Shown here piece by piece: positions 56,599 to 64,000 of a DNA stretch of 64,000 nucleotides. The position numbers and the translations under genes were made by a program. The notes under the pieces were generated by a model, which was not told the origin of the DNA, searched no databases, and worked only from the letters and a program-made list of their open reading frames with translations. The stretch's first letter is position 1, and each line of letters begins with the position of its first letter. The DNA comes from Paracoccus aestuariivivens (GTDB taxonomy: Bacteria > Pseudomonadota > Alphaproteobacteria > Rhodobacterales > Rhodobacteraceae): NCBI RefSeq assembly GCF_009711225.1, contig NZ_WMIE01000001.1:1074155-1138154 (forward strand), read 5' to 3'.

Positions 56599-56627
56599 TT
56601 TTCAGCGTGGGATTATTTTGTTATGAT
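56599..56627 (+). promoter_or_regulatory. Putative RpiR gene promoter
   Basis: TTTTCA at 56599-56604 and TATGAT at 56622-56627 are 17 bases apart, about 45 bases before the chosen start. The -10 box is close to consensus and the -35 box is weaker. This supports the shorter protein start. Confidence 0.4.
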
Positions 56628-56670
56628 CGTTACGAACGCAATCCATCCATTTTGCCGGAGCGACAAGCAT

Positions 56671-57582
56671 ATGCGTCCAGATGCCGACCAACCCGGCACC
56701 ATCGAGCAGCTGATTTCGACCAGTTTCGACATACTCACGCCGTCCGAGCGTCTGCTGGCAAGCCATGTGATGCGGCACTATCCCGTGGCCGGTCTGGCCT
56801 CGATGCCGCAGCTTGCAAAAGAGGCGGGCGTCTCGACTCCGACGGTGCTGCGCCTTGTGCAGAAGCTGGGTTTCCGCGGCTATCCCGAGTTCCAGACGAA
56901 GCTGCGCGCCGAGATCGAAGCGCGACTGGAATCCCCCTTGTCCAAACATGCACGCTGGACGGACGGGGTTCCGACCTCGCACATCCTGAACCGTTTTGCC
57001 GATGCGGTTCTGACGAACCTGACCGCAACGCTTGGCCGCATAGATCACGCCGAATTCGATGCTTGCGCCAATATGCTCGCCGATCCCGAGCGGCGCATTT
57101 TCGTCACCGGAGGCCGGATAACCCACGCCTTGGGGGATTATCTGGTGACGCAATTGAGCATCGTTCGGCCCGGCGTGATCGCATTGCCTGCCCTGTCCAA
57201 TTCATGGCCACCCGCCCTGCTTGAGTTGCGCGAGGGCGATGTGCTGGTCGTTTTCGACATCCGGCGCTACGAAAGCGCCATCCTGCAACTTTGCGAAATG
57301 GCCGCCGAACAGGGAGCGCAGATCGTTCTGTTCACCGATCCATGGGTCAGCCCGATCTCGACCCATGCCCGCTTTCGCTTTTCGGCACAGATCGAGGTAC
57401 CCTCGGCTTGGGACAGTTCGGTTGCGCTGCTGGTTCTGGTCGAAACGCTGCTGGCCGCAGTGCAGGAACACACTTGGCCGCAGACCCAGCAGCGGATGGA
57501 GAAACTCGAAGAATTATACGACCGCGCCAGTCTGTTCCGGCGCGGTCGGCAAGGGGACGGGCGCAGACCGGTTTCCGACTAA
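56671..57582 (+). CDS. RpiR/MurR-family transcriptional regulator
   Basis: The protein has 303 residues: an N-terminal HTH_6 (about 10-85, with MPQLAKEAGVSTPTVLRLVQKLGFRGYPEFQ) and a C-terminal SIS domain (about 120-260, RIFVTGGRITHALGDYLV), which usually senses phosphosugars. It is divergent from the amidohydrolase-TRAP-ligase operon and probably controls it. TTTTCA-N17-TATGAT lies upstream at 56599-56627, so the ATG at 56671 is preferred over earlier in-frame codons. Confidence 0.88.
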   Translation: MRPDADQPGTIEQLISTSFDILTPSERLLASHVMRHYPVAGLASMPQLAKEAGVSTPTVLRLVQKLGFRGYPEFQTKLRAEIEARLESPLSKHARWTDGVPTSHILNRFADAVLTNLTATLGRIDHAEFDACANMLADPERRIFVTGGRITHALGDYLVTQLSIVRPGVIALPALSNSWPPALLELREGDVLVVFDIRRYESAILQLCEMAAEQGAQIVLFTDPWVSPISTHARFRFSAQIEVPSAWDSSVALLVLVETLLAAVQEHTWPQTQQRMEKLEELYDRASLFRRGRQGDGRRPVSD

Positions 57583-57650
57583 ACGCCAAGATCCGCCTTT
57601 ATGCACGACAGATCGACGACAAACCGTCGCCATATCGACCGTCAGGCCGA

Positions 57651-57923
57651 TTAGCCCGCCTTCGCCTTGATCTTGCTCGCTCCCGGCAGTTCGATGTTGA
57701 TCTCTAGGCTGGACAGCTCGTCACCGCGTTCGATCTTGACCTCGACCTGCTCGCCGTCGATCTCCATGTGACGACGGACCACCTCGAGGATGTCGCGCTG
57801 CAGAAGCGGCAGGAATTCGGGGCTGGCGCCGCCGGCGCGCTCATGCGCCAGCAGGATCTGCAGCCGCTCCTTGGCGGTCGCGGCGGGGCTGGGTTTGCGG
57901 GGGCGAAGGGAAAAGCCGAACAT
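57651..57923 (-). CDS. minE: Cell division topological specificity factor
   Basis: The protein has 90 residues. The N-terminal segment (MFGFSLRPRKP) and the helix AKERLQILLAHERAG contact MinD, and a dimerisation domain follows (IDGEQVEVKIERGD). It drives MinCD oscillation. It lies two bases after the minD stop. Confidence 0.95.
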   Translation of the reverse strand: MFGFSLRPRKPSPAATAKERLQILLAHERAGGASPEFLPLLQRDILEVVRRHMEIDGEQVEVKIERGDELSSLEINIELPGASKIKAKAG

Positions 57924-57925
57924 GC

Positions 57926-58744
57926 TCAGGCCGTCCGTTTCAGAAGCCGCTGGAAGAAGCCGCGCTTCTCGGCGCTGCCGATCCGCATCTCGATCTGCTC
58001 GCCGACCAGACGACCCACCGCGTCCTCATAGGCCTTGCCCGCCGCCGATTTCTCGTCCAGCGTCACCGGCATGCCCACGTTCGAGGCCCGCAGCACCGTC
58101 GGGCTTTCCGGAATGATGCCCAACAGCGGAATCGCAAGGATTTCCAGCACGTCCTCGACGCTCATCATCTCGCCATTGCTGGAGCGCTGCTGATCGAAGC
58201 GCGTCAGCAGAAGCTGCGCCTTGATCGCGCTGCCATCGCCCTTTTCCGCCAGCGCGGTCTTGCTGTTCAGCAGCCCCAGCACCCGGTCGCTGTCGCGCAC
58301 CGAGGACACTTCGGGATTGGTCACCACGATGGCCTCGTCGGCGTAATACATCGCCAGATGCGCGCCGCGTTCGATCCCCGCAGGGCTGTCGCAGATGATA
58401 TAGTCAAATTCCTGCCGCAGCTCGTCCAGCACCGCCTTGACGCCCTCCTGCGTCAGCGCGTCCTTGTCGCGGGTCTGCGAGGTCGGCAGCACGAACAGGT
58501 TTTCCAGCCGGCGGTCCTTGATCAGCGCCTGCTTCAGCTTGGCGTCGCCCTGGATCACATTGATGAAATCGAACACGACCCGACGCTCGCAGCCCATGAT
58601 CATGTCCAGATTGCGCAGGCCGACATCGAAATCGACGACGACCGTCTTGTGCCCGCGCATCGCGAGCCCGGCACTGACCGCGGCCGAGGTCGTGGTCTTG
58701 CCCACGCCGCCCTTGCCCGAGGTGACTACGATGACCTTGCTCAC
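57926..58744 (-). CDS. minD: Septum site-determining ATPase MinD
   Basis: The protein has 272 residues. The deviant Walker A (SGKGGVGKTTT), the CDSPAGIE Walker B region and a C-terminal amphipathic helix (EKRGFFQRLLKRTA) for membrane binding are all present. The GTG start at 58744 has AAGGA eight bases upstream; the frame extends to 58969 but not as MinD. It recruits MinC to the membrane. Confidence 0.96.
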   Translation of the reverse strand: MSKVIVVTSGKGGVGKTTTSAAVSAGLAMRGHKTVVVDFDVGLRNLDMIMGCERRVVFDFINVIQGDAKLKQALIKDRRLENLFVLPTSQTRDKDALTQEGVKAVLDELRQEFDYIICDSPAGIERGAHLAMYYADEAIVVTNPEVSSVRDSDRVLGLLNSKTALAEKGDGSAIKAQLLLTRFDQQRSSNGEMMSVEDVLEILAIPLLGIIPESPTVLRASNVGMPVTLDEKSAAGKAYEDAVGRLVGEQIEMRIGSAEKRGFFQRLLKRTA

Positions 58745-58769
58745 GAGCGCTTCCTTTCGATCCTTGGGG

Positions 58770-59549
58770 TTATTTGAGCGGGGCGACGCATAGCTTCTCG
58801 CCCTCGAGATAGACCTGCACGAAGTCGCGCGGGATATCCGGACCCAGCGTCTCGCTGGTGCGGTAAAGTCCGGCAATCGCCAGCAGTTCGGCATCGAGCG
58901 CATGGCAGAAGATCCGCGCCGAGGTGTCGCCATTGACCCCCGCCAGCGCCCGCCCGCGCAACCGGCCATAGATATGGATATTGCCGGTGGCGATGACCTC
59001 GGCCCCCGAGCCGACCGGCCCGACGATCACCAGATCGCCGCGATCGGCAAAGACTGTCTGTCCCGAGCGCACCGGCTGGGTGATCAGCCGTGTCTGCGGC
59101 TCTTTGGCCACGGGTTCGGGCACGGGTTCCGGCGCTGCGGCCCTGCTCCGGCCTGGCCGCGCTGCGGGCTGGGCCGCGCGTTCCAGCGCGACATCGCGCC
59201 CTGCGGGCAGCACGATCAGCCCGGCCGCAACCGCCGCCTTGCCCTGATCGGCACGGGCGTTCTGCACGCCAAAGACCGACAGGCGCCGGTTCCGCAAGGC
59301 CGTGGTCAGACGCTCCATCTCGGCAGCGGAATCGAGGCCCGCAGCCTCGGCCAGATCGATCACCAGCGGGGCATTCTCGAAGAACAGCGGCGTCTGGCGC
59401 AACCGCGCATCCAACGACGCCAGAAACGCATCATCCACGCCTCCGGTCAGATGCAGCGCAACCGCCGTCAGCGACCGGCCGCGGAACTGCAATGGCCTGA
59501 CACTCGCAACCGGCTCACCCGCGGTCGCATGGGATCCCTCTGCCTGCAC
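58770..59549 (-). CDS. minC: Septum site-determining protein MinC
   Basis: The protein has 259 residues: an N-terminal FtsZ-inhibiting domain (about 20-115), an Ala/Pro/Glu-rich linker (120-150) and a C-terminal beta-helix (VFADRGDLVIVGPVGSGAEVIATGNIHIYGRLRGRALAG). It blocks FtsZ assembly away from midcell. The start is a GTG at 59549 with an AGG-containing leader. It lies 25 bases before minD in transcription order. Confidence 0.93.
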   Translation of the reverse strand: MQAEGSHATAGEPVASVRPLQFRGRSLTAVALHLTGGVDDAFLASLDARLRQTPLFFENAPLVIDLAEAAGLDSAAEMERLTTALRNRRLSVFGVQNARADQGKAAVAAGLIVLPAGRDVALERAAQPAARPGRSRAAAPEPVPEPVAKEPQTRLITQPVRSGQTVFADRGDLVIVGPVGSGAEVIATGNIHIYGRLRGRALAGVNGDTSARIFCHALDAELLAIAGLYRTSETLGPDIPRDFVQVYLEGEKLCVAPLK

Positions 59550-59636
59550 GCCAACCTGCCTTTTATCCCGCCCACGATAATCCGCAAAACGGCTTTTGAT
59601 ATTATTCCTAATAGCACTTAATCCCCGCGTCCACTC

Positions 59637-60902
59637 TCATCCTGTAGTTGTTTTCGGTTTCGCCCCGAACAGGTCGAGCATGGCCGTTGCACGGCGCCGA
59701 TGCATGGTTTCATGGGTGTATTCATGGGCAACGGTCAGGCCAGACAACCCTTTCTGCGGCAACTCATCGCAATGTTCCGCTCGTTCGATCAAAGCCTTGG
59801 CCAAGGCATCAGCCGAACCTCCACGAACCAGCCACCCCGACCGCCCATCCGCAAGCACCTCGCGGTTGCCAGGTGTATCGGTCGCAATTATCGGAACAGC
59901 TTGTGAAAGGGCATCATAGATGATCCGCGGCTGTTCATCCCCGGTCGTCGGCACAATGGCCGCGTGATAGCCCCCTAGAAGCTTGAGAAACTGCGGCCCA
60001 TAGGGGACCGGCTGCAACAGTCTTAGCCTGACCGATCGCGTGTTGGCCGCGACATCGACGATCTGCGCTCCGAGAGGTCCATCGCCGATCACATCGATGG
60101 TCAAGGGAACGCCCTGAGCGTCAATGATCTTGACTGCCTCGATGAAAAGACCGACCCCCTTTTCCGCAGACAGGCGCGAGGCCATCAAAAATCGCGGGGC
60201 GGAGGGCTTGTTATTCCAAGCCAGACTTGCGGCCGCCCCGGAAAGCACATCGGTCGCTGCAATCCAGCTGGCGGGCAAGACCATGGCGGTACCGGACGGG
60301 CCAACCGGCAGACTCTCGCGATAAGCGGTGCTGGTGAAAACCGCGAAGCTTGCCTGACGCAAGCTCCACTTGGCGAACGCCTCGGTCAGTGCCGCCCTGA
60401 CCTTGGCACGAAAGGTCGCGCTACTGCGATCCTGCACCCGCCAGAACGCGCTTTCCACGACCAGGATCAGCGGCTTACGCCGCAGGACGGCTATCGGATT
60501 GAACAGCATCCCCGGCGGAATGGGCCAACCCGCAATTCCGGAATGAACCAAGTCCGCCTGACCGACCATCGACCAGGCAGTCCGAATGTCGCTTGGCAGC
60601 TTTGCAAGGATGCCGGACCAACCGGAGTTCGCCTCACCAAACTCGTGAAAAGCGATCACCCGTCCGACAGGAGCACGAACGGGAACCCAATCTTTTGGTG
60701 GCTGTTCGGCAGATACGCGCGGAGCAATGACGCAGATATCCGAGATGTAATCGAAATGTGCGATCAGATCGCGCTGCCACAATGGATCCAACCAAACGAC
60801 GCCGTCCGGATCCTGATAAAACGAAATCGGTGCAACCAACAAATAGGACTTCAACAGCATCGGAATGAGCCGGTCATCGTCCCTCGTCCCAGGCAAATCC
60901 AT
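59637..60902 (-). CDS. Glycosyltransferase family 4-like protein
   Basis: The protein has 421 residues of the GT-B fold. The C-terminal nucleotide-sugar half has MASRLSAEKGVGLFIEA, IDVIGDGPLG and the E-x7-E-like region PTTGDEQPRIIYDALSQAVPIIATDTPGNREVLADG (the first part and last part both conserved). It adds a sugar to a surface polymer or lipid; donor and acceptor are unknown. Start 60902 has AGGG upstream; 60860 is an alternative. It precedes minC by 87 bp on the same strand. Confidence 0.85.
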   Translation of the reverse strand: MDLPGTRDDDRLIPMLLKSYLLVAPISFYQDPDGVVWLDPLWQRDLIAHFDYISDICVIAPRVSAEQPPKDWVPVRAPVGRVIAFHEFGEANSGWSGILAKLPSDIRTAWSMVGQADLVHSGIAGWPIPPGMLFNPIAVLRRKPLILVVESAFWRVQDRSSATFRAKVRAALTEAFAKWSLRQASFAVFTSTAYRESLPVGPSGTAMVLPASWIAATDVLSGAAASLAWNNKPSAPRFLMASRLSAEKGVGLFIEAVKIIDAQGVPLTIDVIGDGPLGAQIVDVAANTRSVRLRLLQPVPYGPQFLKLLGGYHAAIVPTTGDEQPRIIYDALSQAVPIIATDTPGNREVLADGRSGWLVRGGSADALAKALIERAEHCDELPQKGLSGLTVAHEYTHETMHRRRATAMLDLFGAKPKTTTG

Positions 60903-61467
60903 CACCAACCCTAACCATAACCACAGCAACCCAAAAAACGGGCCGCTTCCACATGGAACCATTTACATGGATCGAAGCTGCCCCAGAGAGTTTCCGCGAT
61001 CCAGAAATTAGTTTGATGAAACGACGAAATTTGACCTAACACCAAAAATTTGCAGCGATTTTGCGTGTCCACATCACACAAGTGCCGGAATTAACCAATA
61101 TCGGCGCAATGAAATCTGCCCCCAAAACCCAAGCGAGGAGGCAGCACGGTTCTTCGTTCCAGAATCGTCCAACGAGAGCAGAGGCGTTCCACCTATCGAC
61201 CGTTACAAGAGCTCGGGAACCACATCGGTCGCAGTCTGGAAACGACACTGGAAAGCCGAAGATTGGACCGTCCGACACATATCAGTTTGACCGTCAGCGT
61301 TGGCGGTTACGGGATGTCTCGCAAAGTGCCATACGCTACACCGTGTCCGTCAGGCAGGCCGGACCCTCACAAAATTCGCGGCGCAAAAACCTTCGACAAG
61401 GTCGACAGACGCAAATTGACGCAAAATTCCCTTGTCTCCTTTTCGCGCGATCCATATACGGGGCGGC
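60903..61467. other. Intergenic region upstream of tRNA-Ser
   Basis: In this 565-bp gap I find no supported gene. Short frames cross it on both strands, but none has a ribosome site or a family pattern, and one runs through the tRNA. The base composition is less GC-rich than nearby genes around 60,960-61,140. TTGTCT at 61432 and TATACG at 61455, 17 bases apart, may be the tRNA promoter. Confidence 0.55.
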
Positions 61468-61557
61468 GGAGACGTGGCCGAGTGGTCGAAGGCACACCCC
61501 TGCTAAGGGTGCAGACGGGAAACCGTCTCGAGGGTTCGAATCCCTTCGTCTCCGCCA
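61468..61557 (+). tRNA. tRNA-Ser (anticodon GCT)
   Basis: The acceptor arms GGAGACG and CGTCTCC pair fully, followed by G and an encoded CCA. The anticodon stem CACCC/GGGTG encloses CTGCTAA, giving GCT. The long variable arm (GACGGGAAACCGTC) is the mark of a class II serine tRNA. The T loop is GGTTCGAATCC. The 3' end is a common integration site for mobile elements, and element-like genes follow. Confidence 0.97.
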
Positions 61558-61657
61558 CCAAACTCAAAATACCCCTTATTTTGCTGGCGTTTCTCGCTGG
61601 TCACCTTTCGTTCCCAACATAATTACCAACAACCTTAAACCGGTAGGATCAGACTCA

Positions 61658-62056
61658 TCATCGCCCGAAGATGGCGCGTAGCGCAGTCCGAGAGCGTGTT
61701 GTGAGCCGCGGATCGGTTTGATCCGAGGCATCACGAATCTCATTCAACCATCCGCGCTCGTTCTCGGTTGTTGGGGTGCCGAACACCTGAAGGATAGCCG
61801 CAGCGTTCGTTTTGCCAATGGATTGCTCCAGCGCAAGTTGCATCAGCCGAGCTGGGTCCACTTCCATAGCCCGAGCAAGGGAAGGAACTCGGTCGAGGGG
61901 AATCTTGCTGGACCCGACTTTCATCAGGGAAAGCATGTTCGCGTTGGTGAAGCCCGCCTCATGCGCGATCTCACGTTGCGTCTTACGGTGAGCCAGAAGC
62001 TCAAGCTGGCGGCGAAGAAAAATCACGGCGGCGGTCTCGGCGTGGGGGTTTGCCAT
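61658..62056 (-). CDS. XRE-family helix-turn-helix protein
   Basis: The protein has 132 residues with an N-terminal lambda-repressor-like HTH (TQREIAHEAGFTNANMLSLMKVGSSKIPLDRVPSLARAMEVDP, about 28-71). The C-terminal part has no recognised domain. AAGGTGA lies upstream of start 62056. It is divergent from the AlpA-like gene, the usual repressor/activator layout of integrated elements. Two imperfect direct repeats overlap its leader. Confidence 0.8.
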   Translation of the reverse strand: MANPHAETAAVIFLRRQLELLAHRKTQREIAHEAGFTNANMLSLMKVGSSKIPLDRVPSLARAMEVDPARLMQLALEQSIGKTNAAAILQVFGTPTTENERGWLNEIRDASDQTDPRLTTRSRTALRAIFGR

Positions 62057-62083
62057 GGTTGGTCACCTTCTCAGTTGGTTACC
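62057..62083. repeat. Direct repeat pair upstream of the XRE gene
   Basis: GGTTGGTCACC at 62057-62067 and AGTTGGTTACC at 62073-62083 match at nine of 11 positions and are spaced 16 bases start to start. They cover the XRE leader, so they are plausible operators for its own repressor. This is an inference from position. Confidence 0.35.
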
Positions 62084-62260
62084 AGACCACAGTAAGTAAG
62101 TTGGTCTGCGCGATCGCTCGGGACTGAGCGCTCCGCGGCAGGGAACTTTCAGAGAACAAATGCTCACCAAAATAAGAAAAAACCTAGCCAAGCTCCCACG
62201 TTACCGCTATCAGGCGCGGTGTTAAATAGTAACCGCGCATGTGCGCATAATAGGTAAAGA

Positions 62261-62491
62261 ATGACCGTGACTACCCAAAGCCAAAACCTCTACCTCACGG
62301 TGGAGCAGGTCGCACGTCGGCTCAACGTCTCAACTGACAGCATCTACCGTTGGAAGCGAAACGGCGACTTCCCGACGGCGGTCAAGATCGGGCCAGGCTG
62401 CACTCGCTGGCGCCTGTCGGATATCGAGGCGCACGAAAACACATTCGAAGCCTGCTTCTCGTTCGATGCCGGAATGGCACTCTGGGACTGA
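62261..62491 (+). CDS. AlpA-like DNA-binding regulator/excisionase
   Basis: The protein has 76 residues of the AlpA/MerR-like winged HTH type: LTVEQVARRLNVSTDSIYRWKRNGDFPTAVKIGPGCTRWRLSDIEA. Such proteins act in prophages and integrated elements as activators or excisionase-like factors. It is divergent from the XRE gene and is followed by the HUH-like gene after 33 bases. Confidence 0.83.
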   Translation: MTVTTQSQNLYLTVEQVARRLNVSTDSIYRWKRNGDFPTAVKIGPGCTRWRLSDIEAHENTFEACFSFDAGMALWD

Positions 62492-62524
62492 CACCCACTT
62501 TTAAGCTTCGTGGTGTAAGCCCCA

Positions 62525-63670
62525 ATGACCCATTTTCCAGATAGTGCCGGTCTGATCCGGCTGCCCTTTATAGATCACCGCGATCACGCGACGGTCGCGT
62601 TCATGGAGGCGATGAGCGGAATACGCCTTGTGCGCGACACGCCGCCAGATACGCCGACCCCGCCCCCCAAACCGCCTGACATTGCAGTTGCGACGGCGTG
62701 CAATTTTGTCTCGGCACCTACTTCCCCAAACGAGCATTTCAGCCAGCAATGCTTGGTAAATGGCCTGCGTGGGACGAAGGCACCTCAGTGTGCAGATCCC
62801 ACTCTATTATCCACTACCCCAAGCCTCTCACCCATAGCCTCCACACAAGTGAGTAACAGGGCATCAGTGATCGTGGCGGGCGTCGGCAGCGCGGTTGCGA
62901 TGGGTGCCAGGGGGCATGGCGCGCCTCCTGCGAACAGCCCCACTCCTCCAGTTCGCCAAGCGCGACGCGTCATCGCCAGCCTTGATCGCCTTCTCCAAAA
63001 GCAGTGGCGCGGCCTCAATAAGAAGCGATTGACCGAGGCCGAAAAGGGCGCGGTCTCTGTGGTGCACGCAGCTAGCGTCGGCGGGCATGCCTTATCCCTC
63101 AACTTCGGTATTCGCCGCGAGAGTGCGTTACTCAGGTGCAAAGATCCGCGCCGGAGTTTGCAGAAGCACCTGAACAAACACCTCAATGACGCGGGCTTTC
63201 ATGATCTGCCGATCACCTTTTGTTTTGATGTGGCACCCGCGGACGCCAATGGACGCTCTCGGGCTCACCTACATGGCGTTGTGGCTTTGGGAATGACCGA
63301 CACCGACCTCAAGCGATTGGGGGATGTGCTCACCAAGGCAGCATCCCCGGCAATAGGTGCAATTGGTGGCGAACGTCAGTTCCATTGGAAACCTATACAT
63401 GATGCGGAGGGCTGGATTGACTACATGGTTCGGGCCGAGCGGCGCACAAAGAACGAGCTCAAGATCGCGAATATTTGGCTTCTGTCGCGTGCGATAAAGC
63501 AAGCGACCCGAGAGACGTTCGAGCGACTGCGCGCAGAACGAGCAGCACAGACTGGGGGAGCCCAAGCGCTGTATCAGTGGTTCTGGGAGTGGGAAGGCTG
63601 GTCCGGCGGGACCGACAGTCAGGTGCTATGCTACGTTCAGGATGCCCTCAGCCTGTCGCAGGCGAGTTGA
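62525..63670 (+). CDS. HUH-like (rolling-circle replication/mobilisation type) protein of an integrated element
   Basis: The protein has up to 381 residues. The first 150 are proline- and serine-rich and of low complexity, so the real start may be downstream. The later part has RSRAHLHGVVALG, an HxH motif like motif II of HUH endonucleases, and GWIDYMVRAERRTKNELK, where a tyrosine would be expected. It resembles replication-type proteins of small elements, such as the inovirus Gp2/YagK type. No ribosome site is clear at 62525. Function is moderately supported. Confidence 0.55.
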   Translation: MTHFPDSAGLIRLPFIDHRDHATVAFMEAMSGIRLVRDTPPDTPTPPPKPPDIAVATACNFVSAPTSPNEHFSQQCLVNGLRGTKAPQCADPTLLSTTPSLSPIASTQVSNRASVIVAGVGSAVAMGARGHGAPPANSPTPPVRQARRVIASLDRLLQKQWRGLNKKRLTEAEKGAVSVVHAASVGGHALSLNFGIRRESALLRCKDPRRSLQKHLNKHLNDAGFHDLPITFCFDVAPADANGRSRAHLHGVVALGMTDTDLKRLGDVLTKAASPAIGAIGGERQFHWKPIHDAEGWIDYMVRAERRTKNELKIANIWLLSRAIKQATRETFERLRAERAAQTGGAQALYQWFWEWEGWSGGTDSQVLCYVQDALSLSQAS

Positions 63671-63955
63671 GAGGCATTACCTAAGCCGTGCTGCCCGGAC
63701 GAGGCGCAGGCAGCAATAGACGCCAACCGCCTCAGGACTGGTTCTCAGGTTATAGCCCGCGCAACCGAGGACGCGCGGGCAAAAAGCCATTGCCCGGTAA
63801 CGATGCGGACGAAGCGGACGCCCTGATCAGGCAGCTATGCGGACAATGCAGCCATTCGATACACACGCGATCAGCTTGTTCGCTCTGTTTCACGCCGGCG
63901 CGCGACGTGACAGCGAACCGGGCGCTCAAACAAATGTCGAGCGCCCGAGGCAGTC
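63671..63955. other. Intergenic region with no recognised gene
   Basis: This stretch of 285 bases after the HUH-like gene contains no supported frame. Near its end is a perfect hairpin (63919-63947) that serves the partial gene on the minus strand. Confidence 0.5.
63919..63947 (-). terminator. Terminator of the partial gene at the window end
   Basis: CGGGCGCTC at 63919-63927 pairs perfectly with GAGCGCCCG at 63939-63947 across 11 bases. It lies eight bases after the minus-strand stop at 63956. There is no marked T run. Confidence 0.55.
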
Positions 63956-64000
63956 TTACTTCTTCAGATCCACGACCACTTCTTCAAGCTCGCCCTGGAA
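63956..64000 (-). CDS. C-terminal end of an unidentified protein (cut by window edge)
   Basis: The last 45 bases read on the minus strand as FQGELEEVVVDLKK followed by TAA. A hairpin follows, which supports a real gene end. Too little is visible to name it. Confidence 0.4.
   Translation of the reverse strand, partial: FQGELEEVVVDLKK

Noticed and set aside
61061..61681. A 206-codon frame crossing the tRNA-Ser gene
   Set aside because: It runs through the tRNA, has no ribosome site and does not resemble a protein family.

Overview
The window reads as a GC-rich alphaproteobacterial replicon, most likely from Rhodobacterales and plausibly Paracoccus or a close relative. The reasons are the high-GC third-position codon use throughout, a TAXI-type TRAP transporter, a pcaDCHG-(DUF849)-pcaB operon, the HmuRSTUV haem system and a NasA-type nitrate reductase with a BFD-like iron-sulfur tail. 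This placement comes from gene families and order, not from a marker gene. Most of the content is catabolic and transport genes. The only housekeeping items are minCDE and one tRNA.

Layout. 1-1010: 3' end of the assimilatory nitrate reductase. 1058-3640: an FCD-type GntR regulator divergent from a ThDP enzyme of unknown substrate. 3688-9634: haem uptake, with hmuR divergent from hmuSTUV. 9741-11963: katG. 12206-15345: a TAXI TRAP transporter. 15541-17043: a PiT phosphate transporter. 17319-23057: a signalling module made of a triple-receiver hybrid kinase, an orphan CheR and a REC-PAS-HWE kinase-REC protein. 23214-24626: an orphan polytopic membrane protein. 25148-33587: siderophore handling, with a DUF2218/SIP reductase, an exporter-fold ABC protein, FhuC, FhuB, FhuD and a TonB receptor. 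33843-39691: sulfonate uptake and desulfonation (ssuD, an FAD enzyme, ssuE, ssuA, ssuC, ssuB). 40100-40924: an unknown membrane protein. 40921-48872: protocatechuate and 4-hydroxybenzoate degradation (pcaB, BKACE, pcaG, pcaH, pcaC, pcaD, pcaQ, pobR, pobA). 48904-57582: a seven-gene operon with a divergent RpiR regulator that looks like an amine or amino-alcohol gamma-glutamylation pathway. 57651-60902: minE, minD, minC and a glycosyltransferase. 61468-61557: tRNA-Ser(GCT), followed by XRE, AlpA-like and HUH-like genes that look like one end of an integrated element.

How the genes work together. Two iron systems deliver haem and ferric hydroxamate-type siderophores, and SIP would release iron from the siderophore by reduction. 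The ssu genes take sulfur from alkanesulfonates. PobA turns 4-hydroxybenzoate into protocatechuate, which PcaHG, PcaB, PcaC and PcaD take to beta-ketoadipate; pcaIJF is not in the window. In the 48.9-57.6 kb operon, a TRAP importer would bring in the substrate, a PuuA-like ligase would attach glutamate, an iron alcohol dehydrogenase and an aldehyde dehydrogenase would oxidise the product, and an N-formylglutamate amidohydrolase-like enzyme could release glutamate. This is the best candidate here for an undescribed pathway, and the substrate is inferred. No CRISPR array, rRNA operon or insertion sequence was seen.
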